19,238 nucleotides of DNA, taken from positions 1-19,238 of the forward strand of contig JAJYAH010000037.1 in assembly GCA_021779635.1 (NCBI GenBank), given 5' to 3'. Below the pieces are notes generated by a model that made no database searches, was not told where the DNA came from, and worked only from the letters and a program-made list of their open reading frames with translations. This document shows positions 7,450 through 14,040 of the stretch, piece after piece. The DNA comes from Pseudomonadota bacterium. Its GTDB lineage: Bacteria; Pseudomonadota; Alphaproteobacteria; Rhizobiales; Xanthobacteraceae. A program made the translations under genes and the position numbers. Each line of letters opens with the position of its first letter. Within the stretch, counting starts at the first letter, position 1.

Positions 7450-8538
7450 ATGTCGTTCAACACTTTCGGCCACATGTTCCGGGTCACGACCTTCGGCGAA
7501 AGCCACGGGGTCGCGATCGGCTGCGTGGTCGATGGCTGCCCGCCGCGGCTGCCGCTGACCGTCGAGGATATCCAGCACGATCTCGACCGCCGCCGTCCCG
7601 GGCAGTCGCGCTTCACCACCCAGCGCCAGGAGCCAGACGCGGTGAAGATTCTCTCCGGCGTGATGGCGCATCCGGAGACCGGCGTGCAGGTGACGACGGG
7701 CACGCCGATCGCGTTGCTGATCGAGAACACCGATCAGCGCTCGAAGGATTATTCCGAGATCAAGGACAAGTTTCGTCCGGGCCATGCCGACTTCACCTAT
7801 GAAGCCAAATACGGCCTGCGCGATTATCGCGGCGGCGGGCGTTCTTCGGCGCGCGAAACCGCAACCCGTGTCGCGGCCGGCGCCATCGCCCGCAAGATCC
7901 TGGCCGAGGTGACGGTGCGCGGCGCGCTGGTGCAGATGGGTCCGCACAGGATCGATCGCGGAAAATGGGACTGGGACGAGATCGCGCGCAATCCGTTCTT
8001 CTGCCCGGACAGGGACAAGGCCGCCTTCTTCGAGGGCTATCTCGACGACATTCGGAAAAAGGGATCGTCGATCGGCGCAGTGATCGAGATAACGGCGGAA
8101 GGCGTGCCGGCGGGGCTCGGCGCGCCGATCTATGCCAAGCTCGATGCCGAACTCGCCGCCGCGCTGATGAGCATCAACGCGGTGAAGGGCGTCGAGATCG
8201 GCGCCGGATTCGGCGCCGCCGAATTATCCGGCGAGGAAAACGCCGACGAGATGCGGATGGGCAATCACGGCGCGAGCTTCCTGTCCAATCATGCCGGCGG
8301 CATTCTCGGCGGCATCTCCACCGGCCAGCCGGTGGTGGCGCGTTTCGCGGTGAAGCCGACATCCTCGATCCTATCGCCACGCCGCACGGTGGACCGCAAC
8401 GGCGCCGACACCGAAATCATGACCAAGGGCCGGCATGACCCTTGTGTCGGAATTCGCGCAGTACCGGTCGGTGAAGCCATGATGGCCTGCGTGCTGGCGG
8501 ATCATTTCCTGCGGCACAGAGGTCAAGTCGGCGGATAA
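7450..8538 (+). CDS. aroC: Chorismate synthase
   Basis: The 362-aa product is AroC, which converts 5-enolpyruvylshikimate 3-phosphate to chorismate using reduced FMN, the last common step of aromatic amino acid synthesis. Family signatures seen are the N-terminal [19 protein letters not shown], the [13 protein letters not shown] segment, the [20 protein letters not shown] region, and the C-terminal [17 protein letters not shown]. The frame can be extended to 7411 but ATG 7450 gives the canonical N-terminus. The Shine-Dalgarno is weak (GAAG). The length is that of the family. It probably shares a transcript with fabI and the histidine phosphatase gene. Confidence 0.96.
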   Translation: MSFNTFGHMFRVTTFGESHGVAIGCVVDGCPPRLPLTVEDIQHDLDRRRPGQSRFTTQRQEPDAVKILSGVMAHPETGVQVTTGTPIALLIENTDQRSKDYSEIKDKFRPGHADFTYEAKYGLRDYRGGGRSSARETATRVAAGAIARKILAEVTVRGALVQMGPHRIDRGKWDWDEIARNPFFCPDRDKAAFFEGYLDDIRKKGSSIGAVIEITAEGVPAGLGAPIYAKLDAELAAALMSINAVKGVEIGAGFGAAELSGEENADEMRMGNHGASFLSNHAGGILGGISTGQPVVARFAVKPTSSILSPRRTVDRNGADTEIMTKGRHDPCVGIRAVPVGEAMMACVLADHFLRHRGQVGG

Positions 8539-8574
8539 GGCTAGCTCGATTTTATCTTGGAGAATGCCACGGCA

Positions 8575-8611
8575 TTGGAAAATTCAAGCCCCTTGGCATA
8601 TATTCGGGATA
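8575..8611 (+). promoter_or_regulatory. Predicted sigma70-type promoter giving a leaderless mntA transcript
   Basis: TTGGAA (8575-8580) and TATATT (8599-8604) are separated by 18 bp and resemble -35 and -10 boxes. The expected start site, about 7 nt past the -10 box, falls on or next to the A of ATG 8611. No Shine-Dalgarno precedes that ATG, so the mRNA would be leaderless. Confidence 0.42.
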
Positions 8612-8913
8612 TGCGCCGCTATGAAGTCATTAAAAGATTGAAGGAAACTGAACCCGCCCTGCGGGGTTTCGGGGTGGCGGCGCTTTATCTGTTTGGATCG
8701 TACGCCCGCGACGAAGCCAAATCCGATTCCGACGTGGATGTTTTCGTCGACCCGGTCCCTGAGCGCGATTTTGGATTCCTGCCATTCATGGATGTGTATC
8801 AAACCATCCAAAAGGCGTTTGGCGACGCCGTCGAGATCGGTTATTCGACCCGCACAGGATTGTCGCCTTACATCCTTGGAGATGTCGAGCGGGAGGCGGT
8901 GCGGATTTTTTGA
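8611..8913 (+). CDS. mntA: MntA-type nucleotidyltransferase antitoxin (MNT domain)
   Basis: The 100-aa product starting at ATG 8611 is a minimal nucleotidyltransferase. The GSX10DXD signature is visible as GS (YARDEAKSDS) DVD, with a further Asp (FVD) after it. In characterised MntA-HepT (type VII) systems this protein AMPylates a tyrosine of the HepT toxin and so neutralises it. The frame can be extended to TTG 8557, but ATG 8611 fits the family's usual N-terminus (MRRYEVIKRL) and the predicted promoter. Its stop overlaps the downstream hepT start by one base (TGATG), the usual coupled arrangement. All key residues look intact, although the partner gene is broken. Confidence 0.86.
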   Translation: MRRYEVIKRLKETEPALRGFGVAALYLFGSYARDEAKSDSDVDVFVDPVPERDFGFLPFMDVYQTIQKAFGDAVEIGYSTRTGLSPYILGDVEREAVRIF

Positions 8914-9264
8914 TGGCTGGCAGCAAGAGCCCCCGCGCCCGTCTGCTTCATATTCGCGATGAGATCGATGGTGTAGACATGATCGGTCGCAACCTTTCGT
9001 TTGCCCAATACCAGGGCAGCTACTTGCACCGCCGCGCAGTCGAACGCGCCGTGCAGATCGTTTCGGAAGCTGCGAAAGCGTTGTCGCCGGATTACCTCGC
9101 CAAATACCCCAATGCGCCATGGACCTCCCATTGTCGGGATCGGCAATATCTTGCGGCACGAGTACCAGCGCCTCGACGACAAGCAGCTTTGGGAAATAGC
9201 GACCGTTCACCTGCCCAAATTGCAGCCGATCGTGATGCAAATGCTGGCGGAACTCGACAGATAA
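8913..9264 (+). pseudogene. hepT: HepT-like (DUF86) ribonuclease toxin gene with a +1 frameshift
   Basis: From ATG 8913 the frame encodes a HepT-like N-terminus (SPRARLLHIRDEIDGVD, FAQYQGSYLHRRAVERAVQI, LAKYPNAPW). After TGG ACC TCC one extra C at 9127-9129 shifts the frame; skipping it gives IVGIGNILRHEYQRLDD and a normal end at 9264, for a corrected 116-aa protein. As written, translation instead runs to 9524 as a 203-aa product lacking the HxY part of the active site. Even the corrected motif is unusual: the RX4HXY arginine position is Gly (G-N-I-L-R-H-E-Y). HepT toxins are RNases acting with MntA. Alternatives are a sequence error or a programmed frameshift; no slippery heptamer is evident. 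Confidence 0.8.
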
Positions 9265-9368
9265 CACGGTGTGTACGCTTGCAGCCCCTTCGGCTGATCA
9301 GCTCAGTTTGCCGATCCGCCGACCCTTGCAACGCGGACTCACGAACCGCGAGCCTGACCCTCACCGCT

Positions 9369-10109
9369 CTATTGATCCGTCGCCGGCTTCTGGCTTTCCT
9401 CCGCTTCGAGACACCCAATAATATAAGCCGTCCGATCCCTGGGCAGCACCTTGGCGGCGTCGGCCTTCTGGCGGCATTCGAGTTGCTCGATCTGCTTGGC
9501 GCGGCGTTTCTCATTGACCAGTGAGGACCGTACGATCCTCCGCACCGTGGTTGGCGAGCCATCGGATTCGAACTGCAGTTCATAGCTCTTGCCGTTTCGA
9601 TCCGTCGCGCTGCAAGCGATGCTGGAAATTCCTCTCACCCTCAGGTTTCCAAGCTGCTTGCATGTTCCGGTCGATAATTCGACGACCGGCACCGGCAGGC
9701 CATCGACCTTCGGCCGGTCCTTGGAGTTGAGCAACATCCGGTCGATCTGCAGTTCGTACAGATCATCTTTTTCCCTGCGGCCATTCTCGCCGGAGAAGGT
9801 GATGATGTGACTGCCGTCATTGGGGTCGTCGAGCGCGATCACAAAATTGGCCCGGCCTTGCTCGTTCTGGAAGAAGGCGACGGCCCGGCACTCGAAGTCG
9901 TGGCCCGCGATCTTAAGCGTGCTGCATTTGCCCGACGGTAGCGCCAATATATCCGTGTCCGGTTCCTGTCGCTTGTCCTCATTGGCGACGGCAATGATGG
10001 CTTGCGAATTCCGGACCTGCTCCATCAGCCGGTCGCCATAGGACTCGGCACCTGACGGAGTCGTCAGGAAAACAAGGGCAACAGCGAAGGCTTGCCGGCA
10101 GAGGTGCAT
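9369..10109 (-). CDS. Exported hypothetical protein with duplicated cysteine-pair module
   Basis: From ATG 10109 the 246-aa product starts with a signal peptide (MHLCRQAFAVALVFLTTPSGA), so it is probably periplasmic or secreted. The frame can begin at 10139, but that buries the signal. Mature cysteines fall in three pairs: 62/74, 150/166 and 212/233. Two parts look alike: LPSGKC...HDFEC (about 57-74) and LSTGTC...ISSIAC (about 145-166), each followed by a strand-rich stretch with NEQG or RNGK and DDPNDG or ESDGSP. This suggests an internal duplication of a beta-rich disulfide module, with a helical, charged C-terminal tail. I recognise no family and no catalytic motif. It is convergent with the broken hepT. 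Confidence 0.7.
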   Translation of the reverse strand: MHLCRQAFAVALVFLTTPSGAESYGDRLMEQVRNSQAIIAVANEDKRQEPDTDILALPSGKCSTLKIAGHDFECRAVAFFQNEQGRANFVIALDDPNDGSHIITFSGENGRREKDDLYELQIDRMLLNSKDRPKVDGLPVPVVELSTGTCKQLGNLRVRGISSIACSATDRNGKSYELQFESDGSPTTVRRIVRSSLVNEKRRAKQIEQLECRQKADAAKVLPRDRTAYIIGCLEAEESQKPATDQ

Positions 10110-10245
10110 CGTCAGGCCCGATTGAAAGCATGAGATCAAATGGGATCACAGGTTACCCGAACTGTCCGTCATTTTGCCAGAGCTTGATGGCTTTGATTCG
10201 ACGCAGAGGTTCGGTTCACTTCGCTCCGCCTGCGGGGAGAGCATA

Positions 10246-10278
10246 GGCCGCCTTTGGCGGCCGTTCTTAAAAAAGAAC
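10246..10278. repeat. Two adjoining hairpins in a divergent intergenic gap
   Basis: GGCCGCC (10246-10252) and GGCGGCC (10256-10262) flank TTT, forming a perfect 7-bp hairpin. Directly after it, GTTCTT (10263-10268) and AAGAAC (10273-10278) flank AAAA. Read on the plus strand the first stem is followed by GTTCTT, a weak terminator look, but no plus-strand gene ends here. They lie between the divergent starts at 10109 and 10361. Confidence 0.5.
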
Positions 10279-10360
10279 GCCGAATGGCTGCTCTGAACGC
10301 TTCCATTTCCGGACGCGACAAAAGCAACGGATGAGTGGCGAACCTTTAAGGAATGCAGCC

Positions 10361-10811
10361 ATGAATCGAATCATGCTTGCCGGCATCGCGATATTGGGAT
10401 CGATGAACGCCACGGCGCCGGCCGTCGCCGCCGATAGGCATGCGAGCCGATATGTTCAGTCTCATGCAGAGCAGCATTGGACGGGCGGCGGGGCTCACGT
10501 AGAGGAGGTTGTTCCCAACACCGGGGCAGCTCGGGCGGGCATCCGCCCCGGTGACGTCATCGTCGGGGTCAATGGCAGCCCGGTCAGCAGTTACTCCGAT
10601 ATCGATTCCCATGTTGCCGCGAGCGGCGGACGAGCGCTCTGGCTCGACATTTGTCCGAGGCGGAAGACGCCTGCGCCTCAAGGCATCGACCGCCCCACTC
10701 CTCACCCAGGATTGGTATGGCAACATCGAGCACCGCAGGGTACTCGGGCTCGCTCACACGGAGGCCAGGTGGGTGTTGATGCCGTGTGCGCTGGATCCCG
10801 ATTGCGAGTGA
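10361..10811 (+). pseudogene. Exported single-PDZ-domain protein with a +1 frameshift
   Basis: ATG 10361 has AAGGAA about 8 nt upstream and opens a signal peptide (MNRIMLAGIAILGS, then PAVAA). A PDZ-like domain follows: HVEEVVPNTGAARAGIRPGD, VIVGVNGSPVSSYSDI, then a strand ALWLDI. Here an extra T (TTT at 10650-10652) shifts the frame; skipping it gives VRGGRRLRLKAST, the expected last PDZ strand, and a tail ending at TGA 10811, for a corrected 149-aa protein. As written the frame runs to 10912 in arginine/proline-rich sequence and overlaps the convergent gene at 10849-11184, whereas the corrected one does not. No protease domain is present. A sequence error is the alternative explanation. Confidence 0.68.
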
Positions 10812-10848
10812 TACCACCCGTGTCGCTTGCAGCCTCAGTCGGTATCCG

Positions 10849-11184
10849 CTATCGCGTGCGACCACATCGGCGCACGGCGTCAAGCAAACTCCCGCGTTCG
10901 GCGACGGCGTGAGAGAGAATGAGCGTTGTCCCGCTGCAGGTGGCGTTAGTTCCGAGAATGCTTCCGGCCGGCATTTCCAATTGCTCCTTGCCGTTACAGA
11001 CGATCACGAGCGTTCTCCGGAAGACAACGCTGCTGCCGTCAAAACTCACGGCGCCGCATGGGACCCGCGAGAGCGGCGAAAGTGACCATCTTTGCCCCTG
11101 CGCATACGCTGCATACGCTTGCGTGCAAACCGAAAGCAACACCGTCACGGTCATCGACAAAACCGTTCCAACCCTCTTTGACAT
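10849..11184 (-). CDS. Small exported cysteine-containing hypothetical protein
   Basis: This 111-aa frame begins at ATG 11184 with an excellent Shine-Dalgarno (GGGAGG, 6 nt upstream), which singles it out inside a much longer open frame. A clear signal peptide (MSKRVGTVLSMTVTVLLSVC, TQAYA) predicts export. The mature part has four cysteines (43, 63, 83, 107), enough for two disulfides, in a beta-rich pattern (CGAVSFDGSSVVFRRTLVIVC). I recognise no family. It converges on the PDZ gene with 37 bp between, if that gene's frameshift is corrected, and is divergent from the adenylate cyclase gene. Its periplasmic cysteine-rich character resembles the protein at 9369-10109, but I see no sequence kinship. 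Confidence 0.66.
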   Translation of the reverse strand: MSKRVGTVLSMTVTVLLSVCTQAYAAYAQGQRWSLSPLSRVPCGAVSFDGSSVVFRRTLVIVCNGKEQLEMPAGSILGTNATCSGTTLILSHAVAERGSLLDAVRRCGRTR

Positions 11185-11361
11185 TGCCGTCCTCCCGTCT
11201 CCCCGCCACTTCCTCTGCCTCGAAGGGCATCCTTCCGCTTTGTGACCCGAGGCGGCTCGCGCGTTCGATCTTCGACGTGACGGATTCGTGAAACCCGGGT
11301 TTTCGACCGCAGGCGGCCCGGACTTGACGTTTCCATTACTTCCTCGGCAAATGCGCTGACC

Positions 11362-12546
11362 ATGAACGCACCCGAGCTGCAGAAGATTACCGATTGGCTG
11401 ATCGATGGCGCCAGATCGGCGGTCAGCCCGAGCCACATGATGGCTGAAACCTGCGAACGCCTGGTGCAGGCGGGCTTGCCGCTCTGGCGCGTCGGCGTCT
11501 TCGTGCAGACGTTGCATCCGGATATTTTCGGCGTCAATTTCATCTGGCGGCCGGGAGCCGAGGTCGTCGTCGGCAGTGCGACTTCCGATCCTCGCAATTC
11601 GCCGCAATTCAAAAGCAGCCCGCTGGCAATCCTGTACGAAAATGGGCAGGAGGTCAGATATCGCCTCGACGATCCGCAGAGCGAACGCTTTCCGTTCTTC
11701 GACGACATGCGGGCGGAAGGCGTCACCGACTATATTGCGTTGCCGCTTCAGTTCACCAGCGGCTCGATCCATGCGGCAAGCTGGACCACGAAGCAGCCGG
11801 GCGGTTTCAGCGACGACCAACTGGCCGCGCTGAAAACACTGGTGCGGCCGCTGACGCGGGTGATCGAGATCGTCAACTTGACGCGCACCGCCTCGAACCT
11901 GCTCGACACCTATGTCGGCAACCGCGCCGGCGAGCGGATTCTCGGCGGTCAGATTCGCCGTGGCCACGCCGATACCATGCAGGCCGCGATCTGGCTGTCG
12001 GATCTGCGCGGCTTTACCGCGCTCTCGGACCGGCTGCCGGCTGAAACCGTGGTGGATATTCTCAACCAGTATTTTGATTGTCAGGTGCATGCGATCAAGA
12101 CCCATGGCGGAGAAGTCCTGAAGTTCATGGGCGATGGACTGCTGGCGGTGTTTCCGATCGCGGAAACGATAGGAGACGCCGAGGAGGTTTGCGGCCACGT
12201 GCTGGAGGCCGCGCGGGAATCCCGCGCCAGCGTCGATGCGATGCATTATCCGATCGGAGAAACCATCGAGCGCTTCCGCTTCGGGGTGGCGCTGCATGTC
12301 GGAAAAATTCTGTTCGGCAATATTGGTGGCGGCAGCCGGCTCGACTTCACCTGCATCGGTCCAGCCGTCAACCTGGCGGCGCGGCTGGAAAAGATCGCCG
12401 GCCGGCTCCATCGCACGATCGTGGCTTCCGCCGGATTCACCAGGATCTGTCAAAGCGAATGGACGGACCTCGGCGAGTTTCCGATCGCCGGGTTTTCAAA
12501 GGCCGAGCGGGTCTACGGCCTGCCGGACGAAGCGCTTGGCGGATGA
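11362..12546 (+). CDS. Class III adenylate/guanylate cyclase with N-terminal GAF-like region
   Basis: The 394-aa cytoplasmic protein has an N-terminal region (about 15-175) with a GAF-like pattern but no membrane segment, then a class III cyclase domain (about 205-390). Metal-binding aspartates are D214 (WLSDLRGFT) and D258 (KFMGDG). K254 and T330 occupy the purine-specifying positions of bacterial ATP cyclases, and N337 and R341 (AVNLAARLE) the transition-state positions, so it is predicted active and to make cAMP. What the N-terminus senses is unknown. It stands alone, convergent with clpS with 24 bp between them. Many Rhizobiales carry several such cyclases, so a specific role cannot be given. 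Confidence 0.88.
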   Translation: MNAPELQKITDWLIDGARSAVSPSHMMAETCERLVQAGLPLWRVGVFVQTLHPDIFGVNFIWRPGAEVVVGSATSDPRNSPQFKSSPLAILYENGQEVRYRLDDPQSERFPFFDDMRAEGVTDYIALPLQFTSGSIHAASWTTKQPGGFSDDQLAALKTLVRPLTRVIEIVNLTRTASNLLDTYVGNRAGERILGGQIRRGHADTMQAAIWLSDLRGFTALSDRLPAETVVDILNQYFDCQVHAIKTHGGEVLKFMGDGLLAVFPIAETIGDAEEVCGHVLEAARESRASVDAMHYPIGETIERFRFGVALHVGKILFGNIGGGSRLDFTCIGPAVNLAARLEKIAGRLHRTIVASAGFTRICQSEWTDLGEFPIAGFSKAERVYGLPDEALGG

Positions 12547-12570
12547 AAGCGCCAGCGGCCGGCCTATTCC

Positions 12571-12876
12571 CTATTCTTCCGGCTCGGTGGTGAACAGCAG
12601 TGGGTAGCCCTTGGCGCGGCCGGCGTCGGTGGCGCGTGTCGCCTTGGTCTCGGCGACGTCCTTGGTAAAGACGGCGACCACGCAGACACCACGCTGGTGC
12701 GCGGTGATCATGACCTTGTGGGCCTGATCCTCGGTCATGCGGAACTCCGCCTTCAGGACCGAGACGACAAATTCGCGGGGTGTGAAGTCATCATTGATGA
12801 GGATGACCTTGTGCAGGCGGGGCCGTTCGGTCTTGGTCCGAACCTTGGTTTTCGGCCTGGTGACGATGTCGGTCAT
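12571..12876 (-). CDS. clpS: ATP-dependent Clp protease adaptor, ClpS2-type
   Basis: The 101-aa protein is a ClpS adaptor, which delivers N-degron substrates (bulky or aromatic N-terminal residues) to ClpAP. The core contains LHKVILINDDFTPREFVVSVL, with the N-D-D pocket residues, and the AHQRGVCVVAVFTKDVAETKA segment. The C-terminus GYPLLFTTEPEE matches the ClpS2 paralogue of Rhizobiales rather than ClpS1, whose genes lie next to clpA; no clpA is nearby here, which supports that reading. ATG 12876 has a strong AGGAGGTG ribosome binding site 8 nt upstream. It is convergent with the cyclase gene and divergent from the DUF1194 gene. Confidence 0.93.
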   Translation of the reverse strand: MTDIVTRPKTKVRTKTERPRLHKVILINDDFTPREFVVSVLKAEFRMTEDQAHKVMITAHQRGVCVVAVFTKDVAETKATRATDAGRAKGYPLLFTTEPEE

Positions 12877-13005
12877 TCCGGCGGCACCTCCTGACGCCTT
12901 CTCGGGTTAATCGAGCAAGAATACAGCGTCCGGGGCCGTCGTGGAACCGGCCGTTTTGCGATGGCTTCATTGCACGCAGCGTTACACGGCGGGCTTGAGC
13001 CTTTT

Positions 13006-13028
13006 CCGTTCCGATTGAATCGGAACGG
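13006..13028. repeat. Perfect 10-bp palindromic element (interspersed type)
   Basis: Arms CCGTTCCGAT (13006-13015) and ATCGGAACGG (13019-13028) flank TGA. This TTCCGATTGAATCGGAA core is, from memory, the end of a common interspersed repeat in Bradyrhizobium-like genomes; the downstream sequence (CGGGAAACGGTACC) only loosely resembles the rest of that repeat. It lies between the divergent clpS and DUF1194 genes. Confidence 0.6.
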
Positions 13029-13151
13029 AGGCTCTTTCCAACGGGAAACGGTACCCGCGGCTCTAACCTGAATGTGAACGACAACCGGTGTTCCCGCTTT
13101 TCGCAACGCACTTTGCATGTCACCATCGCGTCAGTCGATGGGAGGACCGCT

Positions 13152-13994
13152 ATGCGCTGGTATATCTCGGTCGGGGCGGCGCTGTTCGCAGGAGCGGTGG
13201 CCGGCGGCGATGTCGCAAGCCTCGCCGCGCCGAATTCCAAAACCCAGTTGTCGGACAACAAGGACAAGCCACCCTCCGTCGATATCGAGCTCATACTCGC
13301 CGTCGACGTATCCTATTCGATGGATATGGACGAACTTGCGGTTCAGCGCGAAGGTTACGCGCAAGCCATCGTCTCAAAGGAATTTCTGCAGGCGCTGAAG
13401 GCCGGCCAGACCGGCAAGATCGCGGTGACCTATTTCGAATGGGCGGCGTCGAACGATCAGAAGATCATCATTCCCTGGCGGGTGATCGACGGTCCGGAAA
13501 CGGCGGACGCGGTCTCCGAGGAAATCCTGAAGACCCCGATCCGGCGGGCGTCGCGCACCTCGATCTCCGGTGCGATCAATTTCGCGATGCCGCTATTCGA
13601 GGAGAACCCGTATCACGGGCTGCGGCGCGTGATCGATATTTCCGGCGACGGTCCCAACAATAACGGCTTGCCGGTCACCGGCGCTCGCGATGCCGCGCTG
13701 GAAAAGGGCATCACCATCAACGGCCTGCCGATCATGGTGAAGGAGCCGTCCTATTCGACCATGGATATCGAAAACCTCGATTTCTACTACGAGGACTGCG
13801 TCATCGGCGGCCCGGGTGCCTTTGTGGTGCCAATCAAGGATCGCGAGAAGTTCAAGGAGGCGATCCGCACCAAGCTGCTGCTCGAAGTCGCGGGCCGCAC
13901 ACCCGAGCGACCGATGGTCCCGGTGGCCGAGAAGGAGCCGCGCGTTTCCTGCATGATCGGCGAGAAAATCTGGCAGGATCGCTGGGGAAGATAG
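13152..13994 (+). CDS. DUF1194 von Willebrand factor A-type exported protein
   Basis: From ATG 13152 (GGGAGG 6 nt upstream) the 280-aa protein has a signal peptide (about residues 1-26) and then a VWA domain with the MIDAS metal motif DVSYS at 52-56. It fits the DUF1194 family: LAVDVSYSMDMDELAVQREGY, VTYFEWAAS, RTSISGAI, RRVIDISGDGPNNNG and the closing region with FKEAI. Such proteins are common in alphaproteobacteria; their role is not known, and ligand binding through the metal site is inference. The frame extends to 13074 but that adds a non-signal leader. It appears monocistronic and is convergent with the RNA methyltransferase gene, separated by a hairpin. Confidence 0.88.
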   Translation: MRWYISVGAALFAGAVAGGDVASLAAPNSKTQLSDNKDKPPSVDIELILAVDVSYSMDMDELAVQREGYAQAIVSKEFLQALKAGQTGKIAVTYFEWAASNDQKIIIPWRVIDGPETADAVSEEILKTPIRRASRTSISGAINFAMPLFEENPYHGLRRVIDISGDGPNNNGLPVTGARDAALEKGITINGLPIMVKEPSYSTMDIENLDFYYEDCVIGGPGAFVVPIKDREKFKEAIRTKLLLEVAGRTPERPMVPVAEKEPRVSCMIGEKIWQDRWGR

Positions 13995-14010
13995 CGCGAC
14001 TGGCTTTCTT

Positions 14011-14032
14011 ACCTTCCCCTCCAGGGGATGGT
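14011..14032. terminator. Hairpin between convergent genes, possible bidirectional terminator
   Basis: ACCTTCCCCT (14011-14020) pairs with AGGGGATGGT (14023-14032) around CC, with one T/T mismatch. It fills the 46-bp gap between the DUF1194 and RNA methyltransferase genes. No strong T tract follows on either strand, so termination is only plausible. Confidence 0.4.
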
Positions 14033-14040
14033 AGGTGAAG

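Noticed and set aside
10849..12453. 534-aa open frame on the minus strand
   Set aside because: About 80% of it is antisense to the cyclase gene with low-complexity, shadow-like composition; only the last 111 codons, with their own ribosome binding site and signal peptide, are kept.
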